Below, in pieces: positions 1 through 11,836 of a DNA stretch of 64,000 nucleotides (the stretch's first letter is position 1; each line of letters opens with the position of its first letter). The position numbers and the translations under genes are program-made. This stretch comes from Typha latifolia (lineage: Eukaryota > Streptophyta > Magnoliopsida > Poales > Typhaceae). The stretch spans positions 1,550,001 through 1,614,000 of the forward strand of contig CM034105.1 in assembly GCA_019914945.1 (NCBI GenBank), in the 5' to 3' direction. The notes under the pieces are model-generated. The model saw only the letters and a program-made list of their open reading frames with translations. It was not told where the DNA came from and did no database searches.

Positions 1-227
1 GTCTGAGAAACTTGATTGCCAAGGATGGAAGATTAAAAGAAGCATATGAAGCTATTGAAAGTATGGCTATCAAAGATCAGAGGGACATTTGGCAAGCTTT
101 CCTAGGAGCTTGCAGGGTTCATGGAAATGAGAATTTTAGTGAAATTGCTGCAAGTAAGATGTTGAAGATTGATCAAAGTGAGAGCTCAGCAAAGGGACTC
201 TCTGGTTCAATGATGAACACTTCATGA
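1..227 (+). pseudogene. 3' end of a PPR protein gene (partial, decayed)
   Basis: The frame is open from the window edge and encodes a recognisable last part of a plant PLS-type pentatricopeptide repeat protein. It has a GRLKEAYEAIESM stretch followed by DIWQAFLGACRVHGN, the usual E-motif transition. After about residue 60 (KIDQSESS) the similarity ends. In intact relatives a DP-E-NSG-Y-LLSNIYA continuation follows; here an unrelated tail runs to a stop at 225-227. Intact PPR proteins bind organellar RNA, but this copy probably lacks a complete E/E+ region. The upstream part lies outside the window, so I cannot tell whether the whole gene is dead or only its end is altered. A diverged copy of the end plus its 3' flank lies at 2480-3075, which suggests local duplication. 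Confidence 0.6.
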
Positions 228-775
228 CTAAATGATAGGAGGTATGTACAATAGTACAATGCTTCTCCTGTACTTCTTTTTTTCCTCTTTCCTTTTGTGC
301 ATATCTTAGATGATGATTCCAGTCAAGTGAAGAATGAACCTTTTTTCCCTAACTTTGAGTAAGAAGCTTCCCTTCGTGGCTTCTTCTTCTCATGGAAATG
401 CCACTCTTTGAAGAAGTTTCCAAATTCACTATTTTGGTAGAAGCTGACATCTCAGGCCCTTCGAGATTCTCTAATAACTATTTGAATTTTGGGGAGTGCC
501 ATTTCCTGAAGAGACTCAAAAGCGACAATTTCATTGTGTTTGTCATCAAATATAAGACCTCCAGTGATCCATATTATTCTCTCCTAAATATTTTTAGTGG
601 TATAATGCTCCTACGTTCCTCTGCTTCAATAAGTTAGTTCTCTGACCTCCAAAATGCTGTCTCATCCATAGCTCTATGTACTTCCGGAGGACCTAGCTAT
701 TGGTTGTGTTTGCTGAGCTCCTCCAATGTCATATTCGTGCATCTCCGTAGCATTAATTAGAAACTTATTTGCCTA
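83..775 (+). repeat. Left copy of a diverged direct duplication (PPR end plus 3' flank)
   Basis: This segment aligns by eye with 2480-3075. Shared blocks include the GCAGGGTTCATGGAAATG string, the TGACTAAAT-ATAGGAGGTA block, GAGTAAGAAGCTTCCCTTC followed by CATGGAAATGCCA-TCTTTGAAGAAGT, the CAATTTCATTGTGTTTGTCA block, and a GTGCATCTCC...ATTAATTAGAAA ending. The copies differ by many substitutions and indels, so the duplication is old. Confidence 0.75.
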
Positions 776-1456
776 CTGTTCGATTAGCTTACTTGTTACA
801 TTAGAGGTGATCGAGTGGCCTGGCCCGGTCCGCCCGATACCATAGCAGCCCAGCATACAACAGCGAACAGTTTCTATAATTTTAAACTAAACATTTTTTT
901 TATCATTTTTAAAATAAAATTTTATTTAAAAAATAACTATTCTTATATTTACTTATATTATATATATATAATATATAAAAATAATGTTTTATTTTTTATA
1001 AAATTACTGTGAATACTATTTGATTTATATAAAATAAATTAATGAAATAGATATCAAAGTTAAATTAGTAATTGAGTTAGCATGTCACATAAGATGTAAG
1101 TTTGACAAATAATATTTATATATTTTAAAATAAAATAATTATAATATTTAATTATTATTTTAAAATAAAGAGTTATATTTCAGAATATAAAAAAATTATT
1201 CCTTAAACGAAGGAGGGCTTAAAGTGACATTGATTGACTTCCTAGTTGTTGAACCAATGAATATCTTTTTAATAAATAAATAAGGTAAATACTTTAATAC
1301 ACCTTTAAAAATTATAATCTTAATCCAACGGCTATAATAGCCCGTTTTCATACCCGGTACCGTTTCTCGGTACCAGTTTTAAAATCACATTAGGTAAGAA
1401 AAAGAGTATATTAGTTAAGAAGATTAATTACGTGTGCCTAACTTCCCAATTTTCTT

Positions 1457-1516
1457 GTTATACCCTTTAAGATCTTAACCATTAGATATTCATCAAAGTG
1501 ATTGATAAACAATTAA
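1457..1516 (+). repeat. 60-bp direct repeat, left unit
   Basis: The unit around GTTATACCCTTTAAGATCTT continues through ATTCATCAAAGTGATTGATAA and recurs at about 1949-2009 with a few substitutions. The two units lie inside the AT-rich stretch that separates the two PPR-end copies. They could be the ends of an unrecognised mobile element; no target duplication was found. Confidence 0.6.
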
Positions 1517-1554
1517 CGGAAGAAGCGCTCTACACGTTTTTTTTCTTCCGTTAA
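1513..1554. repeat. 12-bp perfect inverted repeat (hairpin)
   Basis: TTAACGGAAGAA at 1513-1524 is perfectly inverted as TTCTTCCGTTAA at 1543-1554, with an 18-bp spacer. It directly abuts the left 60-bp direct repeat. No gene or known terminator context explains it. Confidence 0.7.
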
Positions 1555-1948
1555 GATTTCTCTCTTAAATATAATTATGCCTTAATTATAGGAGATATTA
1601 TTTAATATTAAATAATTTAAATTTTATTATTTGGAGATAAACTTCAATTTAAATATAATTCTCTATCTCTATCTATTAAAATTTAATTTAAATCAATCTT
1701 AAACTAATGGGAGATATATGTAAATAATCAAAAATAATCAAAAAGATAAAATGTAATTAAATTTTTATCAAGTTAATTATAAAAGACAACAATACCCTTA
1801 TTTTAATATATATACATTACTCTCAGTTAATGATATATATGTCTTTTACTTAATAAAATATTAAGATAATATAATTGTTAAAAAGTAATGTGCAAGATTA
1901 TATATCTAAAAAAAAATTACCTGCTGAACCGGTAATATCTTTCATTCC

Positions 1949-2009
1949 TATTATACCCTTAAAGATCTTAACCGTTAGATCTTCATCAAATTGATTGACA
2001 AAGAATTAA
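1949..2009 (+). repeat. 60-bp direct repeat, right unit
   Basis: This is the second unit of the repeat described at 1457-1516 (ATTATACCCTTAAAGATCTT...CATCAAATTGATTGACAAA). The stretch that follows to about 2400 has a short ORF on each strand, but neither resembles a protein I know. Confidence 0.6.
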
Positions 2010-2479
2010 TTCTATTGCATGGAAGAAATCCTCTTATTTCTAAAGTAAACAGGGCAAATCGTTTATCTAGGGACTCTAGCAGTAAACTCTGCTAGGGTTC
2101 CATTCCTTCTCCTATCTCCCTCCCAATCGTTGTTAGCCTTTCCCCTCTCTCCTCCTTTTGCCATTTTGCTTAGAGGAGGAAGAGCTTCTTTCCTAGCTAG
2201 GGAGTCGATGGAAAAGGGAGAAGAGAGAAAGGATGAAAAAAAAAGGGAGACAAATATGGCGACAGTAGCAGCAGCAATTGAGAAAAATGGGGAGTCAGTA
2301 GAGAAAGAAAAGAGGAAAATATTTAGAGAAAAATTTTCTCCTCTCCACTGAGCCAAAGTGGGTAGAGAGAGAAGGGGGGAGAATATCACCCTACGGCAGG
2401 GGAGCCTCTCAAGTAGAGAGGGGACTTTTTTTTCTTTTTTTTAATAAACCCTACATGATTCTATACTATTGAATAAGTA

Positions 2480-3075
2480 AACTCAACAGTTTGGCGAGTT
2501 CTCTTAAGGGCATGCAGGGTTCATGGAAATGTCTGAGTGACGGTCGGTCAACAAGGGGGTTTTCTGGTTGACTAAATAATAGGAGGTAAGTAAAATAGTA
2601 GCATGCTTCTCCAGTACTTCTCTTTTTTCCTCTTTTCTTTTGTGAAGAATAAACCTTCTTCCACCAACTTTTGAGTAAGAAGCTTCCCTTCACCTCGTCA
2701 TGGAAATGCCAGTCTTTGAAGAAGTCTCCATATCCATTATCTTGATAGACTCTGCCCCCGTTTCTCGAGAAGAGTCAGAAGCGGCAATTTCATTGTGTTT
2801 GTCATCAAATATAAGCCCTCCAGTAATCCACAATATTCCCTTTCAAATATGTTTTAATAGTATAATGCTCCCTACATTCCCCTGCTTCAATAAGTTGGCT
2901 CTCTGACCTCCAGAATAAGTTCTCTGTCTCATCCATAGCTCTATGCACTTCTAAATACAACAGGACCTACCCAAACATTGGTTATATGTTTGCTGTCCTC
3001 CTCCTCCTCCTCCTCCTCCTCCGGTGTTATATTTGTGCATCTCCACAGAATTAATTAGAAAAATATTTGCCTAAT
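2480..3075 (+). repeat. Right copy of the PPR-end duplication, with a PPR relic
   Basis: This is the right copy of the 83-775 duplication. At 2489-2536 the frame reads VWRVLLRACRVHGNV and then stops, which is the same PPR E-region motif as at the window start. A (TCC)9 run at 2996-3022 is unique to this copy. It is clearly non-coding now. The sequence from 3080 to 4070 holds nothing I can assign. Confidence 0.7.
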
Positions 3076-4082
3076 GGCATTTGGAAAGTTCAATCCAACA
3101 GTTGCATGAGCTTCTTTGTTTACAGACTATGGTAGGTTAACGGAAATCGATAGCAGCGAAGCGTACAAAAGGATGTCTATACGTCATCAACTACGAAGAC
3201 AGTTCTGACTTGTTCACTCCATTTTCTCAACAAAAATAAGGGAAAAAAAATCTTTTGAATCATTCTTTGTAGGCCAGTCAATAATTCGATGGGGTTGTTG
3301 AATACAAAGAAATCGGGAAGCGTCACTCTTTTGACTTCGTACCACGCATGAAGATTTGCAATCACGTTAACTTGATCGTAAGACGAAATGCAGACTTATC
3401 CGAAGCCAAACTAGGTGGCAGATTGATTGGTTATTCATAATAGGGATGGATTTTTGTGGGGCCTTCTTAGCCCCTTTTCTTAATGGATTTTTTTTCTAAG
3501 TATAAGGCTCCAGTTGCTTAAGACCGAATAAGTGTGCTATTTTCGTTTTGTTTAAAAAATTTATATCATACTCAGAATAAGGTATTTTTATTTTAGATTT
3601 CAGTTGGGATAAAATTTTAAATTAAGTCACCCACTTATTTCAGAACACAAATAAATAATTTACCATCTACAATACTAAATAAACCACAATGTAATATATA
3701 TTAATAATATATTTTAATATGAGATGCTCATTTATAAGACCATTTATCATAATGCTTCTATTACGTGAATATTTATTTACTTTAAACTAAGAAAAAAAAC
3801 TCTTTTTATTTTAATTCTAATTGTTTTCTTATTCTGCGACCAAATGTCCACGTTGCTAAGTTGTAATGCTCGGTCTATCTACTTTACCGACACCACCAGG
3901 CACCAACCAAGCGGTGTATTTGTAATTGTATTAGATTATTCTGTACATCTAAAGACAAATAAATGCCTTTAAGAATACGACAGCTTCTTGATCGCGGTGT
4001 ATTCACCATGGATGGGCTCCCGGAAACTACGGACGAAGAGAGAAAGAAAGAAAAAGGGCAAAACGAACAGTTATTAATATTT

Positions 4083-4091
4083 TATATAAAG
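4083..4091 (+). promoter_or_regulatory. Probable TATA box of the BAHD gene
   Basis: TATATAAAG lies 67 bp upstream of the ATG at 4158. That spacing implies a short 5' UTR, which is usual for plant genes. Confidence 0.55.
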
Positions 4092-4157
4092 CGATTAGGA
4101 GAAGCAAGGATAGGGAAGCAAAGAGGGTAGCTAGTAAACGAAAAAGAGAGTAGTGAA

Positions 4158-5552
4158 ATGCCTTCTTGCCCCATGGTTCGCTTCGTCTCCACATCCACCG
4201 TCAAACCCACACCTCTTCCTCGAAGCATCTGCCATTTATCGCTATGGGATCTCTCCATGCTCTCGGCGCAGTACATTCAAAAGGGCCTCCTATTTGCCAA
4301 CCTTCCTCCCTCTCTCTCGGTCAACCAAATTGTCGAGCACCTCAAGGCCTCCCTGTCCACCGCGCTGCTTCACTTCTACCCCCTCGCCGGTCGCCTCGCG
4401 ACGCAGGAACACCGCGATGCTGATGGAAACGTCACGAGCTTATCCGTCTCCGTGGATTGCAACGGCGAGGGCGCCGAGTTTATCCACGCTGCGGCAGATA
4501 ATGTCACGGTGGCCGACGTGCTATCCCCGTCCGCCGACGTCCCATCATTTGTCCAGCAGTTCTTCGCGATGGACTTGGCCGTCAACCACGACGGACACGT
4601 CAAACCCCTCGTTGTCGTCCAGGTCACCGAGCTCGTCGACGGGGTCTTCGTGGGCTGCTCCATGAATCACGTGCTCGTCGACGGCACGTCCTACTGGCAT
4701 TTCTTCCAATCTTGGGCGGAGATTTCCCGCACCAAATTCACCTCGGAACTCACGCTTTCGCGTCCTCCGGTGCTCGACCGATGGTTCATCGAGGGCTACG
4801 GTTCTCCGCCAATCAAGCTCCCGTTCCAAAATCCGAGCCAGTTCATCTATAGATATACACCACCCCTGTTACGAGAGAGGATGTTCCACCTCTCGCAAGA
4901 AACTCTCGCAAAGCTTAAAGCGAAAGCCAGCCAAGAAATCCAAGACATCGAAAACATTACCATCTCCAGCTTCCAAGCAATGAGCTCCCTGATGTGGCGC
5001 AGCATCACCCGGGCCCGCCGCCTGCCTCCGGAGCAGAGCACTACTTGCCGCCTCGCCATCGAGAACCGCCCGAGGCTTCGTCCGCCCCTCTCGCCCAACT
5101 ACTTCGGCGCTTCCAACTACGCCATCAGCGCGACGGTGACGGCAGCGGAGTTGCTCGCTCACGGGCTCGGGTGGTCTGCCAGGCTGATCAACAAAGCAGT
5201 GGCGGAGCACACGGACGAGGAGATCAGAAACAAGGTGAAGAAATGGATGGAGAATCCAATGGTGTACAAGTTGACTATGTTCGACAGCTGCGGCGTCATG
5301 TTTGGGAGTTCCCCGCGGTTCGACATGTACGGGTGCGAGTTCGGGTGGGGGAAGGCGGTGGCGGCGAGGAGCGGGATCGCGCATAAGTTCGATGGGAAGG
5401 TGTCGCTCTATCCGGGGTGGGAGGGAGGGGGGAGCATGGATTTGGAGGTATGTTTGTCTCCAGAGAACATGAGGAGGCTCGAGGAGGATGAGGAGTTCAT
5501 CACCGCCGTTTCTCCGCCGCCAGTGGAGTTAGAAGTACTGTTACGGAAATAA
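4158..5552 (+). CDS. BAHD acyltransferase, EPS1/At3g50280-like, intronless
   Basis: This 464-residue single-exon protein has the length and landmarks of plant BAHD acyl-CoA-dependent transferases. The N-terminus carries the VRFVSTSTVKP and LSLWDLSMLSAQYIQKGLL signature of the clade containing EPS1 and the uncharacterised acetyltransferase At3g50280, followed by FYPLAGRLAT. The catalytic HxxxDG is HVLVDG at residues 171-176. The C-terminal structural motif, normally DFGWG, is EFGWG at residues 394-398. The family transfers acyl groups from acyl-CoA to alcohols or amines in the cytosol; the substrates here cannot be inferred. The coding sequence is very GC-rich, and the ATG at 4158 fits a TATA box 67 bp upstream. 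The many overlapping ORFs on both strands are shadows of this GC-rich frame. Confidence 0.93.
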   Translation: MPSCPMVRFVSTSTVKPTPLPRSICHLSLWDLSMLSAQYIQKGLLFANLPPSLSVNQIVEHLKASLSTALLHFYPLAGRLATQEHRDADGNVTSLSVSVDCNGEGAEFIHAAADNVTVADVLSPSADVPSFVQQFFAMDLAVNHDGHVKPLVVVQVTELVDGVFVGCSMNHVLVDGTSYWHFFQSWAEISRTKFTSELTLSRPPVLDRWFIEGYGSPPIKLPFQNPSQFIYRYTPPLLRERMFHLSQETLAKLKAKASQEIQDIENITISSFQAMSSLMWRSITRARRLPPEQSTTCRLAIENRPRLRPPLSPNYFGASNYAISATVTAAELLAHGLGWSARLINKAVAEHTDEEIRNKVKKWMENPMVYKLTMFDSCGVMFGSSPRFDMYGCEFGWGKAVAARSGIAHKFDGKVSLYPGWEGGGSMDLEVCLSPENMRRLEEDEEFITAVSPPPVELEVLLRK

Positions 5553-5784
5553 TAATGGATAACGATTGACGGAATAATGAGTACTAGCTTTTCTTTTTTT
5601 AGAAAAAAAAAATGCAATAAGTACTTCTTGTTGAGCTTTCGTGTTTCGTGTGGACTAAATGGTAAAATGAATTGCTATCCTTCTGCTGTATTGAAGTAAG
5701 AGGGTTCTTTTCATTTTGGTACCTATCTATAAAGACAATGCCCAATTTTGTTTGATATCATATTCCTTTTAGTATCTCTTTTAC

Positions 5785-6975
5785 AAGCCTAAAAATTATG
5801 AGGCCTGTCTATTTATCAAGGAATTGTGCGTTGTTCGTATGACTTTGGTGGCTAAGAGAGCCTTAGAGATGCTTAAAGGCTATGATAGGATTTGGGCTCG
5901 ACTGATTCATGCCAAATATGGGTCCATTCAACCCTTGTCTATCAGATGGCACACCAATATCTCTCGGAGTTCGAAACTCGTCACGAAGACTATGCACCAT
6001 ATTAGAGAAGGGTTTATAAAAATTATTAATGATAGCCGCTTAACTAACATTTGGATCGACCCTTGGGTGGGCACCCTCCTTCTATCTAAGTGGCCTTTCT
6101 TCATTAAAATGGACCTGGTTAACAAGGTCCATAAGGTCCCTGATCTGATCTAGGACAAATGTTGGGATGCGGATTTAGTTGCCGATCTGTTCAGTTTTCT
6201 ATTATGCGAGAGAGTGTTTGCCTTGTACCTTCTTCCTATGAAGGAAAGGATAATTGGGTCTGACGGCTAAATCCCTCAAGCTTGGGGGCTCAAGTCTATG
6301 ACTACCTTAGGAACCATGAACCTTAGAATTACAACACTTGGAAAGGTTGGAAGGAAGCTGAAAATCCCCTCTAAATCAAGATCTTTATCTCAAAGCTCAT
6401 GTGGAATAGGCTCCCCCATCGGTCTCGCCCTTCTGAGAATCTATGGACCACCTCTTCTTTGCTGACTCCTCTGCTCGGGACCTTTCTCGAATCATTCCTA
6501 AGCTGAGAGAGCATTGCTTACTAATAATTAAGCAACGTTGCACATAATTGGTCTCTGTTTCTTTCCTTTATCGCTGTGAAATAGTGGCATGGGAGAGATA
6601 TCTAGCCTTAACATTTAAATACCCTGAAAACACTAAGCCTCAGATCACCATCTCCCTAGTCTCGCTTCTCATTTGAAAGGAACCCCCCTTCCTCCTCCCT
6701 TGAGGGTTCCTCAAGCTTAATACTGATGAGTCTTTTCGGATCCCAACCAACTTGGTTGTGCCGAATTCAAGATGTATACTCTATGCCCCAATGGATTCCT
6801 CGATTTTGGCTGATAGTAGACATGGTATTTATAATTCCATGTTGACCGCATAGGCTAGGCATTTTACACTGCTTTCCACGAACTTCATTTCAAGGGTTTT
6901 ACCGACCCTGAGATCGAGCTAGATTCCCTTCTTATCAATATCTAAGAAGATAAATTCAGCTCGTTAGACAGTGGC
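5785..6975 (+). mobile_element. Decayed LINE (non-LTR retrotransposon) 3' part
   Basis: An open segment at about 5785-6153 reads LVAKRALEMLKGYDRIWARL, then IREGFIKII, then TNIWIDPW. This is the typical region after the reverse transcriptase in plant LINEs. Further on, broken frames give a zf-RVT-like stretch (KIFISKLMWNRLPHRSRP near 6380) and an RNase H-like segment (KLNTD near 6716, IELDSLL near 6913). Stops and frameshifts interrupt it throughout. Only the C-terminal part of ORF2 is present; no 5' end, poly-A tail or target duplication was identified. From 6975 to 7870 I see nothing assignable. Confidence 0.75.
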
Positions 6976-7872
6976 TTCTATCATCGATAATTGCTTAATT
7001 TTTATGTCCTTATATTCAGTTAATTAATTAAATCAACAATGTCTACAGTTAGGCTAGAAAAGTCAGTTGACTAGTTAGCAAATTGGAGTAGAAACATAGG
7101 ATTTGGTTGCATTTGGGAAGGCTCACTTTATGATCACTTGTGTATCCTTATAGCTGCTGATGTGAGTGGCTCTTATTTTCTCTCATTTATATTTTATATT
7201 GACAAGAGCAGATAGGCCAAGCACAATGGCCAGTACTTTATCGTCCATTGTGATGCCTATTTTTTGCTCATCTTGAAATATAGTACTATTGCTACATAAA
7301 CTCTCTAATATAGTGGGTGGCCGTAAAGAGGATCCGACCTACGAGAAGAGTTTCATAGCACTCATACTTTGCTACTGAATAATAGCGTGTAATCTCATTG
7401 AAGATTTACATGATCCTTTCTATGTCAAGAGGGTCGTCTACTATCACTGGATCACACTTTTATTACTTATTATTGATGTTTTTTTTCCTAAATTTCAATC
7501 TCCAATTGTGTTAGCAAAACCTTACTGCTGAGCTTGTAAGTTTCTATCAAAAATTTCTGTGCATAAACATCAGTAAGTTCATGAAATCAAGCAAACAATG
7601 AGAAGACACTACCAAAGCTTTGGCCAAAGAATCAATTTAACAAAAAGAATGATCAGAATCTTCTCTAGGTTCTTATGTCACATGAAGAATTCTAAACAAT
7701 TGCTCAAAGAATAATCTATCATTTAATAGGATTCTCACACCAGAAAGGCTGTAACTTTCCTCTTCTATGCTCTACCTTATCCAATAAACCTCCCCGAGAT
7801 ATATTATGTGCACAGATGTATGTAGATTGTTAATATAATGGTGATTAAGATCTCATCTGGATAGATAAATCC

Positions 7873-9707
7873 TTATTCATTGGATTCCCCCCACATCTTC
7901 AAAAGATAGCCTTCACATTTACTCCCAGTAATATCTCGTGAAGAAGCCATCTTGGTTACAACCTGCCCACCTCCTTCGTGTTTAATATTATGCCTGTATT
8001 CCACTGCTACGTGCTCGAAGACCTCGACCTCAAACATATTAATCTTTAGTTTGGGGCTCATCAGATCTCTCACATAGGCAAAAGCCAGCTGATCTCGAGG
8101 ATTAAATGCCTCTAATTCGTTGAATAGAAGGCAGGAGAAGAGGTTGCTTGCAAGTCCATGCTTTCTTATAATTAGTGCAGTATCTGGAACGTCTGCATCA
8201 TGTCATAAGACAACGAACATGGTTAATTTAGTTTCACAATATTGAAGCCATGTCAAAATGCTTATGTTCTTATATGCAAATAAGAACACAAGAATAAGGC
8301 ACCTGTAGGATATGGAAGCTTGCTTGGTGACCATGGCTGCAAGCCATTCTCGCAATAAGTCTCCATTTGTAGCCTTAGAGACTCAACATCTCCCCATTTC
8401 TTCCACCTCGCCGTCGCCATTGCCTCTTCCATTGTGTGCACATTAAATGGATGTTTGGAGATAGCCATGCCTGCGTCCTTTGAGATCAAAAGTGAATGAA
8501 CTAGGAGTAATGGGTCTACTGTAAGCTGCATCTTGGCATCCAACCATATGCTAAACTTGGAATTTGGGAAGAGCCTATGGGTTAGATGCTTCGGTATCAC
8601 CCCATTCATCGCAGGGTTTTCGTAAGGCAATTCGCGGCTTGGAACCCTCACAATTCTCCATGCTCCAATCTTATTGACCTCTTTTTCTCCATCAGATAAG
8701 ATATTGTGGAAGGTAAGAGTTCTAAGTGTAGGCTCATCTATGAACATGAAGAAGCAAACAGCTTCCAACGTCTGAGCTCCTAAGCCTTTCGGCTGCCGGA
8801 TTTTATCGTGGTCGCCAAAGATTGCAGATGCCACAACCACCCCGTTGCACTTCTCCATAGCCAATCTGTCTGCGTTCATAACCACTAATTACGTGAGGAA
8901 GGTAATCAAACGTAGCAACGTAAACTTTAGGGAAAGGAATGTTCTTTAATCATTACATATGAAATACGTAATGAGGCTTGCAAACTAAGCAATGTAATTG
9001 AAAAAGTAACCAAACTTATTTCATAAAGTTGCAAGGGCCAAAAAAGTTCTTCATAGAATTAATTGGATCTTTTCTCAAAATCTATTTATTGGCCAACTCG
9101 ATTTTGATCTGACATAAATGGATGAAAAATAATAATAATAATAAATTTTTCGTGTAAGATTGAACGAACCATATTCGCGTATGGGGAATTCTTTGAAGAA
9201 TCCGCAAGGAATTGCCACCCGATCATCACTATGATTAAAGAAATATTTCCTCCTCAGGGTAGAGAAATTCCCGGCAAAACTATTTCCCCTACCCCTCTGG
9301 TATCTCAAAACAGGGGAAGACGAAGAAGAAGCCAACGATAGATTGCTGATGAGATCGCGAATTTCCTCAAAGGCCACCCTGTATTCTGATCCAAGGAACA
9401 AAACCCATCGATCAAAATCAAAACTTTGGATTAAAAGAATCAAAAATCTTGAGAATTCACCTGAGAATAGAACAGGGGAGGTGCATTTGGAGCGGGCGGT
9501 AGGAAGGGCGTACTTGTGTTCCCCATAGGAGGAAGGATAGGAGAAGAGCTTGGATTTAGGTGTAGGAGGTGGGGAACGGAAGAGGCATCCCGTTTGGGAG
9601 AAGGAGACGTAGAGGGAGAGGGGGAGAGTGGTGAGGAGATAGAGAAGGGAAAGGCAGAGGACTTTGGATTGGAAGATGAGCGGAGTTCTCGCAGTTACCC
9701 ACCCCAT
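7873..9707 (-). CDS. DUF616 / MUCI70-like putative glycosyltransferase, four exons
   Basis: Exons on the minus strand are 9707-9461, 9385-9170, 8869-8303 and 8192-7873. All join in phase 1 and give 449 residues. The start is MGWVTARTP, followed by a hydrophobic anchor (about residues 15-37, KVLCLSLLYLLTTLPLSLY), so a type II Golgi protein is likely. The luminal part carries the DUF616 hallmarks: GEHKYALPT, VPCGFF-like IPCGFFKEF, CNGVVVASAIFGDHDKIRQP, NPAMNGVIPKHL, FPNSKFSIWLDAK, AISKHPF, EEAMATARWKKWGD and, across the last splice, KLPYPTDVPDTA. The family includes Arabidopsis MUCI70 and TOD1, implicated in cell-wall polysaccharide synthesis and in ceramidase activity respectively; which function applies here cannot be told. 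The divergent upstream flank contains a long (TC)n tract, about 60 bp from the ATG. Confidence 0.9.
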
Positions 9708-9760
9708 ATGGAGGTGGAATTAATAAAAGACGCCAATATGACTTTATTAGTTATACGTCT

Positions 9761-9868
<108 letters not shown>

Positions 9869-9934
9869 TTGTAGATCAAAGTGGGAGGCAAATGAGACCC
9901 AAAACAAATCCTACTTTAAACTCCTATCATAAAT

Positions 9935-11640
9935 AGCTACCAAAGAGAGGTAAAAAATTATAGTTTGAAATATTTGCATACTTAAACCATATAATACCCC
10001 TTAAACTATCCCATTCTTGTTTAATACCTCATAATTTATTTTTCGTGGCTCATTGACCGCCTCGTAAAACCTTATAAATATTATTCTATTAGTTATTAAT
10101 ATGAATTCTAGATTTAAAAAATATTTTATTATCAATTCTATGTTCTCTAGACAGAAAATATTTAAAAGTCTAAGTATAATTAATAACGCCTGTAATTATA
10201 GTTCTCTTACATAACTACATATTTAATCAACATCATGTATTCTCTTATATAATTGTAGTTTGGCCTTTGACAAATAACCTTCAATTAAAATAAATAAAAG
10301 TCTAAATTGTATGGCATTTGATCCATAATGGAATCTCCCGAACGTGCTCTCATTCTCTTGGCATTTCCACCTTTAAGAGCTTAGCCTACTAAGGATTTAA
10401 AAAAGAAATCCGAAGTTGTAACTCACCAGTTAACTTATATTAGTCAATGCCAAAGGCTCGTGTGAAGAAGGATGGGACTGTGTTTAGTAGATTTTTCCGA
10501 GCGTGATATTGAGTTTGACTTAGTTATCTAATATATAAATATTATAGGCTTGTATTACTGGCTAGCCTATAATTAGATTGCAAGTTTAGTATCTATTTAA
10601 AAAATATTAAAGAAATAGCAATTGAAGGCCTGTGGGCCTGACCCAAACCTTGGCCTTCTTAGGGCCCGACTTTGGCCCAACTCAACTGCCCTCCTAAGCC
10701 TTTGCTAGGAGGATAACACAATAACATAGTTGCCACTTAAAACTCTTAGAATTGTACATTCTTTTTGTTTTTCAAATAAAAAGCTTTCCACCACCTTTGT
10801 GAGCTAATTTTCAGCGTGATTTGCTTCTCTAAATATAATTTTGATAATTACGAGTTAGGTAAATAATATACTTATACATTCTTCAACATATTATAATTGC
10901 TACCAAAATTATTATACTCTTTTAAAAATATTATTTTTGTTTGTTAAATTTAATTAATCATGATTGCAATATTAATTAGATTCAAAAATATAAAAATTTT
11001 CCTTCGCCCAATATTTTTTTTACAATAGAAAATATCTTTTTTTATACTAGACAAAAATTATTGATACATAATCTACATTCTAAACTTAAAAAGAGAGAGT
11101 GTTTGCTAACTCTAATAATAATATGTTAGGAATTTTCTATTAAAATCTAACCATAACACAATTCTTAAAAAGCAAAAAAAAATATTTTAATGACAATTTA
11201 AATATTTAAAAAAAAATTATGATAATTATGATAATGTGAAAGTTTTTAGTGGCAATTACGTGAAAACCTACTTGCTTTCATTAGTCGGTCAAAAGATATG
11301 ATAGTAGAGTCGCCTCCAAGAAACCAAAGCGTTTGGGCCACACCCCACGAAACGAGGATATCTAAAAACGTTCCTTTTTAAAGGTAAAATAAAGAAAAGA
11401 AAAGGAGATATATTTCAAGAGAAACCTTTTAACTACGACCCCACCAAAATGTAATCAATCACTCACACACAACATAACCATAAATAATAATATATGATTT
11501 AGACCATAGAAATCCACTTTAGATTAATTAAGAGTTCTTTTGGTAGCCAAGTTCATGAGTCCTGAAGATATTAAAGAAGATATATTTTTTTTTCCAAAGC
11601 TTAGAAAGAAAGGATCCTCCTCTATCTATTTTGACTTCCT
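9935..11640. other. AT-rich intergenic stretch without a recognised gene
   Basis: No ORF or exon chain of recognisable family is visible. The part at 11130-11290 resembles 19330-19525 (see the repeats and findings). Confidence 0.6.
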
Positions 11641-11836
11641 TTTGCTTTCAAAGCCCAGTCAAATATCTCTCTCTATCTCTCCATCCCTCTCTGGGGCAAT
11701 ATATTAATAATAACATACATGATAGCCTCTTGGGATCCACTTTGCATCTCTCTCTCTCTCTCCCTCCCTCCCATCTCTTTCTTCTCCAGTGATTGCACCC
11801 AAAACAAATGCATCTCCATACCTCACGCTTCAACTC

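Noticed and set aside
2063..2389. 108-residue minus-strand ORF
   Set aside because: Low-complexity Ser/Phe/Arg sequence from a purine/pyrimidine-skewed patch, with no recognised motif and no promoter.
2996..3022. Short tandem repeats considered as possible CRISPR-like arrays
   Set aside because: They are simple trinucleotide repeats without spacers, and the window is from a plant nuclear genome.
4166..5386. Long ORFs on both strands inside the BAHD gene
   Set aside because: These are shadows of a GC-rich coding frame; only the 464-residue frame carries family motifs.
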